Part shown: in pieces, positions 1-9,500 of the stretch
Position numbering within the stretch: position 1 is the stretch's first letter
Layout of the letters: every line of letters starts with the position of its first letter
Assembly: GCF_001006305.1 (NCBI RefSeq)
Contig: NZ_LBHJ01000004.1
Span: 850,508 to 914,507, forward strand
Reading direction: 5' to 3'
Source: Silvibacterium bohemicum
GTDB lineage: Bacteria > Acidobacteriota > Terriglobia > Terriglobales > Acidobacteriaceae
Length of the DNA: 64,000 bases
The notes under the pieces: model-generated
The model's database searches: none
What the model saw: only the letters and a program-made list of their open reading frames with translations
What the model was told of the DNA's origin: nothing
Made by a program: the position numbers and the translations under genes

Positions 1-1467
1 GCGCAAGCCGAACGGGTCTTTCGATCCGGTCGGTTCGAGGCCGATACCAAACATCGCGCTAATGGTCTGGAAGCGATCAGCGATTCCGAGAAGCTGGCCT
101 TCGGCCGTAGGAGGAATCGGGTCTTCGATGCCGGCCGGCGAGTATTGCCAATAGATGGCTTGGGCGACGCTCTCGCCGAGACCCTGCGCTCGCGCATAGA
201 GGCCGCCTACGATGCCTTGCAGCTCGGTAAACTCCTTCACCAGCTCGGCGGTCAGGTCGGCCTTGGCGAGCTTTGTTGCTTCGAGCAGCGCTCCTGTGTC
301 GATCCTCGCGCCCTTCTCGCTCAGGATCCCGGCCAGCTTTTCGGCAATGCGAAGAGTTGCTGCGGTCTTGTCGTGATAGCTTCCCAAATCTTTCTGGAAG
401 GTCACCGACTTGAGCATTTCGACGCGGGCAGTCAGCGGAATTTTCTGGTCCACATCCCAGAAGAATCGCGCATCGTTGAATCTCGCTCGCAGCACGCGCT
501 CGTTGCCATGGCGGATAATCTCATCGCCGTGTTCTTCGGGCTGCGTGTTGAGCACGGTCAGGAAGTAGGGCGCGAGCTTGTGGCTTGCATCTTCAACCGC
601 AAAGTATTTCTGGTGGTCCCGCATGACCATGACCAGAACTTCTTCGGGCAGGGTGAGGTATTCAGGCTCGAAGCTGCCGAGGATGACCGCAGGCCATTCG
701 GTGAGGTGAGTCACCGTATCGACCAGAGGATGATCTTCCCGCCAGCGTGCGCCGGCAACCGACCGCACCGCTGCATCGAGCGCCTTGCGGATACGATGGC
801 GGCGCAGTTCGACATCGGCGGTGACGTGCGCAGCTTCCAGCTGTCCGAGATAGTCGGCGGCGTGCTCGATGGTGACAGACTCGCTGCCGTGGAGAATACG
901 GTGCCCATAGGTGATGTTGGCAGCGCGAACGCCGGCGAATTCCACCGGCACGATGGCGTGATCGAGCAGCGCAACCAGCCACTTGACCGGCCGCACAAAG
1001 CGCTCCGGCTTGCCCGGCCGCCAATACATATTCTTGGGCCAATAGAGGGCCGCAAGCTCCTTGGGCAGCTGCTCGGCAAGAATCTCTGTCGCGCTGCGCC
1101 CCTTGCGCTGGGCGGTCGCGGAGACATATTCGCCCTTGGGCGTTGTGATCTTCTGTAGCGCACTGAGCTCGACCCCAGCCTTTTTGGCAAAAGCCTGCGC
1201 CGCGGGCGTAGGCTCGCCATTCTTGAAGGCGATGTTCCACGACGGTCCGGTGAGCAATTCTTCGGTGTCGGATTGGGCAATAGCTACCGACTTCACCAGC
1301 ACCGCCAGCCGGCGGGGCGTGGAATAGCTGTGCACTTCGCTGCCTGCTTCCAAAAGCCGCTCGCGGGTCAGCACATCTTGGACGCGGCGGGCAAGTTCCA
1401 TCTGCGCCGGCGCGATCATGCGCGCGGGGATTTCTTCAAGTCCGATTTCAAAGAGAAAGTCTGGCAT
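1..1467 (-). CDS. glyS: Glycyl-tRNA synthetase beta subunit (partial, C-terminus off the left edge)
   Basis: Beta subunit of the bacterial alpha2beta2 glycyl-tRNA synthetase, which charges tRNA-Gly with glycine in the cytoplasm. The reading frame is open from an ATG at 1467 to base 1 (489 codons). It starts MPDFLFEIGLEEIPARM, the usual GlyS N-terminus, and contains the conserved RDHQKYFAV segment and, at the window edge, GSKDPFGLR, a hallmark of the family. GlyS is normally about 690 residues, so roughly the last 200 (anticodon-binding domain) lie outside the window. It follows glyQ in the same direction with a 130-bp gap, and recO-glyQ-glyS is probably one transcription unit. No defect is visible in the part present. 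Confidence 0.95.
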   Translation of the reverse strand, partial: MPDFLFEIGLEEIPARMIAPAQMELARRVQDVLTRERLLEAGSEVHSYSTPRRLAVLVKSVAIAQSDTEELLTGPSWNIAFKNGEPTPAAQAFAKKAGVELSALQKITTPKGEYVSATAQRKGRSATEILAEQLPKELAALYWPKNMYWRPGKPERFVRPVKWLVALLDHAIVPVEFAGVRAANITYGHRILHGSESVTIEHAADYLGQLEAAHVTADVELRRHRIRKALDAAVRSVAGARWREDHPLVDTVTHLTEWPAVILGSFEPEYLTLPEEVLVMVMRDHQKYFAVEDASHKLAPYFLTVLNTQPEEHGDEIIRHGNERVLRARFNDARFFWDVDQKIPLTARVEMLKSVTFQKDLGSYHDKTAATLRIAEKLAGILSEKGARIDTGALLEATKLAKADLTAELVKEFTELQGIVGGLYARAQGLGESVAQAIYWQYSPAGIEDPIPPTAEGQLLGIADRFQTISAMFGIGLEPTGSKDPFGLR

Positions 1468-1477
1468 GTTTTTAGTT

Positions 1478-1620
1478 TCAGCTTCTAGCTATTAGCCTCT
1501 AGCTGCTAGCTCGTTTGTTGCTCCACTGCTCACTGTTGATTGAAACGAATCCCCGGCCCATCTCGAAAAAATCAAGACTAACTGTTCCGGCTAAAAGTTA
1601 AGAGCTAGAAGCCAACAGCT
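1478..1620. repeat. AGCT/TAGC-rich low-complexity spacer between glyQ and glyS
   Basis: The spacer holds repeated short units (TAGCTATTAGC, TCTAGCTGCTAGCT on one side; GCTAAAAGTTAAGAGCTAGAAG on the other side of about 75 ordinary bases). The right-hand unit overlaps the last codons of glyQ, whose C-terminal residues QLLASSS are read from it. It looks like a degenerate repeat family member. Its identity is not known from sequence alone. Confidence 0.4.
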
Positions 1621-2665
1621 GATTTTGCTGTCCCGCATACGCTTTAGCTACTCCCACCGCCAGGGCGCGGATGCGTGCGATCACCCCGACGCGTTCTGTC
1701 ACCGAAATTGCGCCGCGAGCGTCGAGCAAATTGAAAAGATGCGAGCACTTGAGGCAGAGATCGTAAGCTCCTAGAACGGGAAAGCGGCGCTGCTGCGCCC
1801 CAAAACCCTCATCCTCGTTCCCACCCGCTCCGGGAGCATCGCCATCATGCACCACGCGGTCGTGGATCTTTTCCTTGCGCTCGCCTTGCTTTTCGATCTT
1901 GGGCGAAAAGCTGTCGTTGTAGCTGGTGATCAGCGCCTGGCATTCGGCTTCGTACAGACGCAGGTGCTCCCAAAGCTTTTCGACCTCCGCAGCCTCGAAG
2001 TTATAGACCGAGAACTGCAGCTCTTCCTCGAGGCGAATCTCGCCGTAAGTGATCTCGCGTCCGGTCTTCGGTTCGCGCGCCCATACGATGTCGTAGATGG
2101 AATCGACATCCTGCAGAAAAGCCGCGAGGCGTTCGAGACCGTACGTGATCTCTCCGCTGATGGGATCGAGATCGAGGCCGCCGCACTGCTGGAAGTAAGT
2201 AAACTGCGTGACCTCGAGGCCATCCAGCATCACCTGCCAGCCGATACCCCACGCACCCAATGTCGGCGACTCCCAGTTGTCTTCCTCGAACTTGATGTCG
2301 TGCTCGGAGAGGTCGATGCCGACGGCTTCGAGCGAAGCCAGATAGACCTCCTGAATATCGGACGGCGGCGGCTTGAGGATCACCTGGAATTGCGTGTGTT
2401 TGTAAAGACGGTTCGGGTTCTCGCCATAGCGGCCGTCGGCCGGACGCCGCGAAGGCTGGGCGTAAGCGATATTGACCGGTTTCGGACCAAGCACGCGCAG
2501 AAATGTGTCAGGCGACATGGTGCCCGCGCCCACTTCGACATCATAGGGCTGCTGCAGCACGCATCCCCGGTCCGCCCAGAAGGTCTGCAGGCGGAAGAGA
2601 AGCTGCTGGAAGGTCAGAGGCTGGGTGCGTTCATGAACGGTCGAAGATGTAATGGTTGAGGACAC
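1598..2665 (-). CDS. glyQ: Glycyl-tRNA synthetase alpha subunit
   Basis: Catalytic alpha subunit of glycyl-tRNA synthetase. The family core is intact: [19 protein letters not shown] near the N-terminus, [20 protein letters not shown], the [20 protein letters not shown] stretch and, near the C-terminus, [15 protein letters not shown]. The frame is open further upstream, but a GTG at 2665 preceded by GGAAAG fits the family start better. This gives 355 residues, against about 290-310 usually. The excess is mainly a charged Gly/Glu/Arg-rich insert of about 35-45 residues before [13 protein letters not shown], plus a tail reading into the spacer repeat. It lies 134 bp downstream of recO and upstream of glyS. 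Confidence 0.93.
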   Translation of the reverse strand: MSSTITSSTVHERTQPLTFQQLLFRLQTFWADRGCVLQQPYDVEVGAGTMSPDTFLRVLGPKPVNIAYAQPSRRPADGRYGENPNRLYKHTQFQVILKPPPSDIQEVYLASLEAVGIDLSEHDIKFEEDNWESPTLGAWGIGWQVMLDGLEVTQFTYFQQCGGLDLDPISGEITYGLERLAAFLQDVDSIYDIVWAREPKTGREITYGEIRLEEELQFSVYNFEAAEVEKLWEHLRLYEAECQALITSYNDSFSPKIEKQGERKEKIHDRVVHDGDAPGAGGNEDEGFGAQQRRFPVLGAYDLCLKCSHLFNLLDARGAISVTERVGVIARIRALAVGVAKAYAGQQNQLLASSS

Positions 2666-2799
2666 GTTGCTTTCCGTCGGTAAGGTCTCTGGAGATTTTA
2701 CCGTGAGCCGCCAGTTTCCTGAGCCGGGCAAGCTTGACGGCATCGATGCCTTCGCGCCGAAAATGCCAGGTCCAGTACGACTCTGCTGAGTTGATCGGC

Positions 2800-3543
2800 T
2801 CACGCGCCCAGTTTGCTTAGGGCGATAGAGGAGCGAAGCCTCCGCTCCAGGTGCCGTTCGAGCGCCTGTGCGGTAAATCGGCGCAGGTCGGCGGCTCGGT
2901 TTCGCGGCCAGTCTTCGGCGGCCAGGGCGGAAATTGGCGCCCGAAAGATGTGTTCTGCGACGGCCAGCGATGCTGGTGAGAGCGCGCGGCTGGCGGGATG
3001 GCGATGATCAGCACAGACCAGGCCGTCGGACTGGCTCTCAAAATAGGCCGGTTCTCCGGCAAAAGCCCGTCCGCAGAGGGTGCAATGAGAGATATCCGGC
3101 ATCCAGCCCATGAGTCGAAGGATCCAGAGACCGAAATAGGTCACTGGAAGCCAGATAGACCCTGTCCGGGTGTGCTCGAGGACCGCCAGCGCGAGACGAA
3201 AGACGGTGTCCTGCGGGTCGTGATCGGGAAGGGTCTCTTCCAATATTTCGGCGAAGAAAGCCAGCGCGGCAGCGCGTCCGTAATCGACCGGCTCGGAGAG
3301 CGGCGAAGCGAGGATCTCGCAGGAGTCCAGCCGGACCAGCTCCTGGCGCGGCTTTTCCACATAAGTCGCGAGCACGTAGGTCATGGGCTCGAGCGCACCG
3401 CCGAAGCGCCGCCGCGACTTGGCCGCCGACTTGGCAATGCCCTTGAGTTTGCCCTGATCGCGGGTAAAGAGCGACACGATCTGGTCGGCCTCATGGACCG
3501 GCCAGGTGCGAAGAATCAGGGCTTCGGCTTGATGCGCAATCAC
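2800..3543 (-). CDS. recO: DNA repair protein RecO
   Basis: RecO mediates loading of RecA in the RecFOR gap-repair pathway and anneals single-stranded DNA. The 247-residue protein has the N-terminal OB-fold start ([35 protein letters not shown] split over residues 8-42) and a central helical domain. A zinc-binding region begins with CTLC (about residue 156) and continues with C...H (VCADHRHP). Length is typical. It is the first gene of the probable recO-glyQ-glyS unit, an arrangement also known in other phyla. The start ATG at 3543 fits the family N-terminus. Confidence 0.92.
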   Translation of the reverse strand: MIAHQAEALILRTWPVHEADQIVSLFTRDQGKLKGIAKSAAKSRRRFGGALEPMTYVLATYVEKPRQELVRLDSCEILASPLSEPVDYGRAAALAFFAEILEETLPDHDPQDTVFRLALAVLEHTRTGSIWLPVTYFGLWILRLMGWMPDISHCTLCGRAFAGEPAYFESQSDGLVCADHRHPASRALSPASLAVAEHIFRAPISALAAEDWPRNRAADLRRFTAQALERHLERRLRSSIALSKLGA

Positions 3544-3798
3544 TTACTACAGGGTATAGGGTGCAGGGGTTAGGGTTTAAGAAAAGCGAGGACCGCTGCA
3601 CGCTGGTGCAATCGTGCCGGATAAAACTCTTTCATTGTCTCGATCACTTTTGTTTATATCGCTTATCCTTTGCGAATGGGCGGATTAGTCTGGAAAGTGA
3701 GAGCCACCCTCGATTTTGTGGGCCTATCCCCAGCTCCCGGTGCGCGAGCTGTTAGATCCTGCGATGGCTATGCCCAAAAACTCATTTGAAGGAGAAGC
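3544..3798. other. Divergent recO / glnA intergenic region
   Basis: About 255 bp without a credible gene. It must carry the promoters of recO (minus) and glutamine synthetase (plus). No convincing sigma-70 or sigma-54 box could be picked by eye. A GAAGGAG ribosome-binding site lies just before the glnA ATG at 3799. Confidence 0.4.
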
Positions 3799-5229
3799 AT
3801 GTCCACTGAACTTCGTAATTTCCTGGCGTTGTCCTATGAAGAGCTGGAAGAACTGAACTTACGGGCGAAGGACCAGCGCCGGAAGCGCGTCGCCGCCGAC
3901 AAGATTCAGGAAGAGCGGCTGAAATATCTGACCGATCAGAAGGGCATCAAGGCCGTAACCGTCCTCTTCAGCGATCTCGAAGGCCGGCTGCATATGCTCG
4001 ACTACGACAAGAAGTTCCTGGTCAAGAGTTACGACAATCTCACCTTCGACGGCTCGTCGATCCGCGGCTTTACCGCGCAGCGCGAGAGCGACCTCCGCCT
4101 CGGCATCGACTGGAGCGCCTTCTACTTCGCGCCGGCCGACTACTTCGGCTCCGGCAAGGTACTGGTCTTCGGCGAAGTGATCGACAAAAATGGAGCGCCT
4201 TACACCGGCGACATGCGCGGCGTGCTCAAGACCTATGCCGATAGCCTGCACGCAAAGCACGGCTACACGCTGAACGCGGCCAATGAGATCGAAGGCTTCC
4301 TCTTTGCCGGCGTCAATGCTGAAAAGAACTTCCCCCAGACCGGCCGCTTCGACTACGTAAACACCGGCGGCTACTACCATTCGCTGCCCGGCGATCCGCT
4401 GCGCTCGTTCATCGATACCGCAGCTGAATTACAGCGCGCTATGGGCTTCGAGAATGAGAAGGACCATCCCGAGGTCGCCCCCTCGCAGTTCGAAATCAAC
4501 TACGGTTACGGCGAAGTGGTAGCGGCCGCCGACCAGATCCAGATTTACAAGCTGATCTGCCGCCAGGTGGCAACCCGCATGGGCATGACCGCCTCGTTCC
4601 TGCCCAAGCCGGTTGTCGGCGTGAACGGCAGCGGCATGCACACCAACGTCTCGATCAGCAAAGACGGCAAGAATCTCTGCTGGGATCCTAACGGCGAAGA
4701 GAAGATCTCGAAGTTCGCCTGGGATTTTGTCGACCGCATCCTGACTCACGGCAACGACATCTGCCTGCTGCTGAACTCCAGCGTGAACGCCTACCGTCGT
4801 CTCGATCCTCACTTCGAGGCGCCGAATCAGATCAAGGCTTCGGCGGTCGATCGCGGCTCGATGATCCGCATTCCCATCGGCAACGAGAAGTCGTCGCGTG
4901 TGGAAGTGCGCTCGGTGGCTCCGGACTCGAATCCTTACCTGGTGCTGTACTCGATCTTCAAGTCGGGTCTGGACGGCGAAACGGCAACGGTCGCCAACCT
5001 TCGCCAGGCGGAGCGGTACCTGCCTGACAACATCTACACCGCAATCGAGAACTTCCGCAATGCGCCCTGGACCACCAAACTGCTTGGCGAGGACGTAAAG
5101 GCGCGTTATGCCGACCTCAAGCAGGCATCGGCGGATCGCTGCCCGCGTCAACTGGGAACGTTCGTGAAGCCCTCCGAGGTGCAGTTCCACCACGAGGTTT
5201 ACAACCAGTTCCTCTGGAACCAGTTCTAA
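3799..5229 (+). CDS. glnA: Glutamine synthetase, type I
   Basis: Converts glutamate, ammonia and ATP to glutamine, the main route of ammonia assimilation. The 476-residue protein has the beta-grasp N-terminal domain with DGSSIRGF (about residue 92) and the catalytic domain with NEIEGFLF and PSQFEINYG metal/substrate ligands. Further on are the ATP-binding segment KPVVGVNGSGMHTN, NSYRRL-type NAYRRLDPHFEAPN, and the R-ligand stretch. GSGMH with a Gly-rich loop is typical of GS-I. An N-terminal extension of about 45 charged helical residues precedes the usual start. A strong SD (GAAGGAG) sits 6 bases before the ATG. A perfect hairpin terminator follows directly. Confidence 0.95.
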   Translation: MSTELRNFLALSYEELEELNLRAKDQRRKRVAADKIQEERLKYLTDQKGIKAVTVLFSDLEGRLHMLDYDKKFLVKSYDNLTFDGSSIRGFTAQRESDLRLGIDWSAFYFAPADYFGSGKVLVFGEVIDKNGAPYTGDMRGVLKTYADSLHAKHGYTLNAANEIEGFLFAGVNAEKNFPQTGRFDYVNTGGYYHSLPGDPLRSFIDTAAELQRAMGFENEKDHPEVAPSQFEINYGYGEVVAAADQIQIYKLICRQVATRMGMTASFLPKPVVGVNGSGMHTNVSISKDGKNLCWDPNGEEKISKFAWDFVDRILTHGNDICLLLNSSVNAYRRLDPHFEAPNQIKASAVDRGSMIRIPIGNEKSSRVEVRSVAPDSNPYLVLYSIFKSGLDGETATVANLRQAERYLPDNIYTAIENFRNAPWTTKLLGEDVKARYADLKQASADRCPRQLGTFVKPSEVQFHHEVYNQFLWNQF

Positions 5230-5248
5230 ACTGCGGCACGCAAGCATG

Positions 5249-5282
5249 AAAACGCCCCGGAGTTTCCGGGGCGTTTCAATTT
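5249..5282 (+). terminator. Rho-independent terminator of glnA
   Basis: Inverted repeat AACGCCCCGG / CCGGGGCGTT with an AGTTT-type loop, followed by a short T/A-rich tract, starting about 20 bp after the glnA stop. It could also serve the convergent minus-strand gene. Confidence 0.85.
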
Positions 5283-5344
5283 GAGTGGCAGCCTCTCTCC
5301 GTCGATCCGCTGATCTTGCTGCACGAGGAGTGAAGGAACGCGTC

Positions 5345-5995
5345 TTACTGCAGGCCGACCCGATATGTGGGAACCACATCAATCCCGCTCTTCAGGCGCG
5401 GATCGGGAATCAGCGTTCCGGGCTGAAGGCTCAACGGCAGAACTCCCGCCCATATATCCAGTCCGTAATCTTCCTCATCGTCTGCCGGAGGCCCGGTGCG
5501 AACCTTGGCCGAGGCCTCGTCGATGGGAAAGGCAAGAACCGTCGTCGCCTTCAACTCCTGATCATTGGGCAGCCGTACGTCGTCCCACCGGCCGGGCACG
5601 ATCTGCTCGGAGATAATGCGCAGCGCCTCGCGCTTCGTCTCTGCATCCTCAACCAGTGTTGCAGTACCCAGCATCACCACCGAGCGGTAGTTCATGGAGT
5701 GATGAAAAGCGGCGCGCGCGAGCACGATGCCGTCGAGCAGCGTGACGGTCACGCAGGCATCGACACCTTTTTCCAGATTGCGAAGCATCCGGCTCGCTGC
5801 CGAGCCATGAATGTAGAGGATTTCGCCATCACGCCCATAGCCGGTGGGAATGACGAAGGGCTGCCCATCGACAACGAAGCCTACGTGGCAAAGAAAAGCC
5901 GCATCGAGGATGCCATGAATGGTCTCCTTCGAATAATCGCCACGCTTGGGAAGCCGGCCGACCTGCGTGCGTTTCGACGGTGCGGTTTGCGTCAT
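5345..5995 (-). CDS. Pyridoxamine 5'-phosphate oxidase-like FMN-binding split-barrel protein
   Basis: A 216-residue protein of the FMN-binding split-barrel superfamily. The order of segments (RGDYSKETIHGILDAAF, HVGFVVDGQPFVIPTGYGRDG, YIHGSAASRML, HSMNYRSVVMLGTA) matches the NimA/PNPOx-like group whose members bind flavin or a related cofactor. HSMNYRSVV is a typical family signature. The chosen ATG at 5995 follows GGAGGAAGCT, a strong SD, and removes 22 non-conserved upstream residues. Function is not assignable beyond a flavin- or F420-type oxidoreductase fold. It is convergent with glnA, monocistronic, and has no signal peptide. Confidence 0.8.
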   Translation of the reverse strand: MTQTAPSKRTQVGRLPKRGDYSKETIHGILDAAFLCHVGFVVDGQPFVIPTGYGRDGEILYIHGSAASRMLRNLEKGVDACVTVTLLDGIVLARAAFHHSMNYRSVVMLGTATLVEDAETKREALRIISEQIVPGRWDDVRLPNDQELKATTVLAFPIDEASAKVRTGPPADDEEDYGLDIWAGVLPLSLQPGTLIPDPRLKSGIDVVPTYRVGLQ

Positions 5996-6112
5996 AGCTT
6001 CCTCCGGCTTGCCTGGAACAGTGGGAGTGGAAGATCGAGCCAGCGAATTCCGTACTTTCACTTCACGTAAGGCAACAATCTTCCCATGAAGCAGATGGAT
6101 TCAGGCGCAAAA

Positions 6113-6147
6113 AAGAAAAGCGCCCGGCCCCCATGGGCCCGGCGCTT
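6113..6147 (-). terminator. Terminator of the ferredoxin gene
   Basis: GC-rich hairpin (AAGCGCC...GGCGCTT with a CCATGG centre) just downstream of the minus-strand ferredoxin stop, followed on the minus strand by a T-rich tract (CTTTTCTTTTTT). Confidence 0.8.
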
Positions 6148-6160
6148 TCTATCTTGAAAT

Positions 6161-6421
6161 TTAGCGGCCGAAGTGAGCTGAATTCTTGTCTGTGAAGCTG
6201 GCCCACTTTTCGGGCAGGTCGTCGGCGGCGAAGATCGCCGACACCGGGCAGACCGGAACGCACGCGCCGCAATCGATGCACTCTACGGGATCGATATAAA
6301 GCTGCTCAATCTCGCCGAAACCGGCTTCGTCTTTCTTGGGGTGGATGCAGTCCACCGGACAGGCGTCGACGCAAGCCACGTCCTTTGTGCCGATGCAGGG
6401 TTCCGCAATTACGTATGCCAT
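6161..6421 (-). CDS. fdxA: 7Fe/8Fe-type ferredoxin
   Basis: A small 86-residue soluble electron carrier with two iron-sulphur sites. The N-terminal half reads MAYVIAEPCIGTKDVACV then DACPVDC, and a second motif CIDCGACVPVCP binds a 4Fe-4S cluster. The spacing of the first set (C-x7-C-x3-CP) is that of seven-iron ferredoxins of the FdxA type. An ATG at 6421 with an upstream AGAGGATC SD gives the conserved MAYVI start. Eleven upstream residues in frame are not conserved. It has its own terminator and is probably monocistronic. The redox partner is unknown. Confidence 0.88.
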   Translation of the reverse strand: MAYVIAEPCIGTKDVACVDACPVDCIHPKKDEAGFGEIEQLYIDPVECIDCGACVPVCPVSAIFAADDLPEKWASFTDKNSAHFGR

Positions 6422-6646
6422 TCGAGAGATCCTCTTCTTCGGGTGAGTTGTCACGTTTATTGTAGCGCGATCATGGGGTGAAGACGAAAGGCCAAGCTTT
6501 CAAGAATCGGTGACAAGAAAAGAAGGCGGCGGCTCTCCTCTGCAATCACTGACGGCCGAAAGCAGTTGACGGAGAGCGCGCTACAAGATAACGTTTACTG
6601 GTCGTTCCCGGCACTCGCCAACCTTCTCTCAGTACATGGAGTGTTC

Positions 6647-8566
6647 ATGCCATCGCTTCTCCGCCAGGTCTTCTGTTCGGTCTCTCTTGCCTCCCTTTCA
6701 TTTCTCGCTCCGGCGTTCGCCGAGACGGCGCCTCCGGTCACTCTCAATGTCCACGTGCAGCAGGTGAAGGCGAAGTCCAGCCCGACCCTGTATGGACTGA
6801 TGACCGAAGAGATCAATTATTCCTACGACGGCGGCCTCTATGCGGAGCTGATACGCAATCGCACTTTTTTCGGCGACAGGCATGGCGTGCCCTCGTGGAG
6901 GCTGGTGGAGCGCGGCGAGTCGAAAGCGGAGATGGTCGTCGACAAAACGACAGGGCCAAGCCAGGCATTGCCCTACAGCATGAAGTTGACCATCGAGAAA
7001 GCTACCGCGAACGATCCGGCGGGAATATCCAACCAGGGATACTGGGGCATCCCACTGCGTCCCAGAACGACTTACAAAGGCTCGTTCTATGCCAAGGCGT
7101 CGGACACCGCAGTCGGTCCTGTACGCGTCGATCTGGTAAGCGACGAGACGGGCGCGGTGCTCACCCACACTCAGGTAACGGCGCTCTCATCCGACTGGAA
7201 GAAGTATGACTTTACGCTGACTGCCAACGCGCAGGCCCCCTCCTCGAGCAATCATCTAGTCTTCTCCGCGGGTAATCCGGGAACCATCTGGTTCAGCCTT
7301 ATCTCGCTCTTTCCTCCCACCTATCACGACCGCGAGAACGGCAACCGCATCGATCTAATGGAAAAGATGGCGGCGATGAAGCCCAGCTTCCTGCGCTTCC
7401 CGGGCGGCAATTACCTCGAAGGCGATCACATTCCCGAACGGTATGAGTGGAAGAAGACCATCGGCCCGCTCGTCGATCGCCCGACCCATCCGAGCCCATG
7501 GCGCTATCACTCTTCCGACGGACTTGGATTGCTCGAGTTTCTGGAGTGGTGCGAGGACCTGCAGATGCAGCCTGTGCTGGCTGTCTATGCCGGCTACTCG
7601 ATGCAGCAGGAGTTCGTGAAACCGGGCGCTGACCTTGATCCTTACGTGGCCGATGCATTGGACGAGATCGAGTATGTAACCGGCGATGCCTCGACCAAGT
7701 GGGGTGCGGAGCGGGTGAAGGATGGGCATCCCGCTCCCTTCGCACTGAACTATGTCGAAATCGGCAATGAAGATTTCTTTGATAAGTCCGGCTCTTATGA
7801 CGGCCGCTACGCGCAGTTCTACAAAGCAATCAAGGCGAAGTATCCCAACCTCCAGTTGATTGCCACAACACCGGTGAAAGAAATCAAGCCCGATGTCATC
7901 GACGATCACTACTACCGCAACGCGCAGCAGTTCTACGATGACGTTCATCACTACGACAAGACAGACCGCAACGGGCCAAAGATCTTCGTCGGAGAATGGG
8001 CGACGCGTGAAGGCAGCCCCACGCCCGATTTCGGCGCAGCCCTTGGAGATGCCGCGTGGATGACAGGCATGGAGCGCAACAGCGACATCATCGTGATGGC
8101 CAGCTACGCGCCCCTGCTGGTCAATGTGAATCCGGGCGGCATGCAGTGGGAGAGCGACCTGATCGGCTACGACGCGCTATCGAGCTATGGCTCGCCCAGC
8201 TACTATGCGCAGGTGCTCTTCGGTGAATACCACGGCGATGAGATCCCCGAGACCTCGACCACCGGCGACGATCTGCGCTTCTTCTACTCGGTGACGCGGA
8301 AATCGGATACTGGCGAAATCTTCATCAAGCTGGTGAACGCTACTTCCGACATCAAGCCGGTCTCCATCGCCCTCGATGGTGCACCGGATGTGAAAAACAT
8401 CGCCAAGGTGGTAACGCTGCGCGCCGGCACGTTGGCCGCGACAAACTCCATTCGCCAGCCCACGACCATCGTACCCATCGAGTCGCGATTCGAAAGAGCA
8501 GCGAGCGAGTTCACTTATGAGCTGCCACCCTATTCCATTCAGGTAATTCGACTGGAAACGAAATAA
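6647..8566 (+). CDS. Secreted GH51 alpha-L-arabinofuranosidase
   Basis: Releases terminal arabinofuranose from plant hemicellulose side chains. From the ATG at 6647 (GGAG just upstream) the protein is 639 residues. It has a Sec signal peptide (SLLRQVFCSVSLASLSFLAPAFA, cleavage after AFA) and a conserved LYGLMTEEINYSYDGGLYAE segment. A carbohydrate-binding jelly-roll insert (about residues 120-220) and the TIM barrel follow. The acid/base Glu lies in YVEIGNEDFF and the nucleophile Glu in FVGEWATREG, as in GH51. A C-terminal beta domain ends with YSIQVIRLETK. A perfect 13-bp hairpin terminator follows. It probably acts in the periplasm or outside the cell and stands alone between unrelated genes. 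Confidence 0.9.
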   Translation: MPSLLRQVFCSVSLASLSFLAPAFAETAPPVTLNVHVQQVKAKSSPTLYGLMTEEINYSYDGGLYAELIRNRTFFGDRHGVPSWRLVERGESKAEMVVDKTTGPSQALPYSMKLTIEKATANDPAGISNQGYWGIPLRPRTTYKGSFYAKASDTAVGPVRVDLVSDETGAVLTHTQVTALSSDWKKYDFTLTANAQAPSSSNHLVFSAGNPGTIWFSLISLFPPTYHDRENGNRIDLMEKMAAMKPSFLRFPGGNYLEGDHIPERYEWKKTIGPLVDRPTHPSPWRYHSSDGLGLLEFLEWCEDLQMQPVLAVYAGYSMQQEFVKPGADLDPYVADALDEIEYVTGDASTKWGAERVKDGHPAPFALNYVEIGNEDFFDKSGSYDGRYAQFYKAIKAKYPNLQLIATTPVKEIKPDVIDDHYYRNAQQFYDDVHHYDKTDRNGPKIFVGEWATREGSPTPDFGAALGDAAWMTGMERNSDIIVMASYAPLLVNVNPGGMQWESDLIGYDALSSYGSPSYYAQVLFGEYHGDEIPETSTTGDDLRFFYSVTRKSDTGEIFIKLVNATSDIKPVSIALDGAPDVKNIAKVVTLRAGTLAATNSIRQPTTIVPIESRFERAASEFTYELPPYSIQVIRLETK

Positions 8567-8576
8567 CCAAAACAAA

Positions 8577-8609
8577 AGCGGGATCGATTGCAAATCGATC
8601 CCGCTGTCT
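8577..8609 (+). terminator. Hairpin terminator after the GH51 gene
   Basis: Perfect 13-bp stem AGCGGGATCGATT / AATCGATCCCGCT with a 3-base loop, 10 bp after the GH51 stop. It is probably bidirectional with the convergent SDR gene, which ends at 8646. Confidence 0.85.
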
Positions 8610-8645
8610 TATGCCAATTGTGAATTGAAATATTTGAGGCCCTAA

Positions 8646-9386
8646 TTACCAGGGCAGTTCTTGACCCAGGTGAATGAACCGTCCGTTGGGGCCATCCTGC
8701 GGAAGCAGTGCCAGTTCGACACTGGTCTTTGCTCCATCGACGATTTCCATCGGAGCCTTGTCGGTGCCCATGTCGGTCTTGACCCATCCGGGATGCGCCG
8801 AGTTCACCTTGATCTTGGTATCTTTCAGCTCTGCAGCGAGGTGAATGGTAAACGCATTCAACGCCGACTTCGACGCATCATAGGCAAGACTCTTGACGGC
8901 GGCGATGGGGCTGTTAGGATCCGCATGAAGAGTGAGAGATCCCAGAACGCTGGATAGATTCACAATGCGACCGGCATCGCTCTTCTTCAGCAACGGCAGA
9001 AATTCACGCGTGACGGCGACAACAGCGAAGAGATTCGTACCGAACACCGTCTGCAGTTCTTCTTCTGTTGTCTCGGATACTGTCAGCGCGAACATATCGG
9101 TCTGCGATCCTACGCCGGCGTTGTTGATGAGAATATCGAGCTTGCCGAACTTGTCGCCAATTGTCTTCACGGCTGCTTTACGATCCTGATCGCTGGTCAC
9201 TTCGAGCTTGACCGGAAATGCATCGATGCCCTCGGCCTTCAGCTTGGAGGCGGTTTCTTCGGCAGAGGCCAAAGTCCGCGCTGCGACCACAACAGTAATA
9301 CCCTTCTGACCCAACTGACGGGCTGTTTCCAATCCAATTCCACGATTGGCGCCGGTAATCAGCGCGACTTTCTTTTCGTTTGCCAT
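8646..9386 (-). CDS. Short-chain dehydrogenase/reductase (SDR)
   Basis: A 246-residue classical SDR that oxidises or reduces an unknown alcohol/carbonyl substrate with NAD(P). It has the Rossmann motif TGANRGIG (residues 11-18), the NNAG motif and the catalytic Ser in LSSVLG. The Tyr-Lys pair is in AYDASKSAL and PGWVKTDMG lies after the active site. The sequence most resembles the carbonyl-reductase-like SDRs that start KVALITGANRGIGLETARQL. The ATG at 9386 follows GGAGAGGGAAAG, while 18 upstream residues in frame are not conserved. The Arg of VAARTL suggests NADPH preference (inference). Single gene. Confidence 0.9.
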   Translation of the reverse strand: MANEKKVALITGANRGIGLETARQLGQKGITVVVAARTLASAEETASKLKAEGIDAFPVKLEVTSDQDRKAAVKTIGDKFGKLDILINNAGVGSQTDMFALTVSETTEEELQTVFGTNLFAVVAVTREFLPLLKKSDAGRIVNLSSVLGSLTLHADPNSPIAAVKSLAYDASKSALNAFTIHLAAELKDTKIKVNSAHPGWVKTDMGTDKAPMEIVDGAKTSVELALLPQDGPNGRFIHLGQELPW

Positions 9387-9500
9387 TTGAACTTTCCCTC
9401 TCCGCAAAAGATGTACGAGGTGGGAACGAAGATTCAGCAAAACCGAGCGGCGATCAAGATCACGCTTCGCCAGCTAGCTAATTCGGAAATGCTTCGCAAT

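Noticed and set aside
145..1158. 337-codon plus-strand open frame
   Set aside because: It is the antisense of glyS, whose minus-strand frame has clear family motifs, and shows no recognisable domain.
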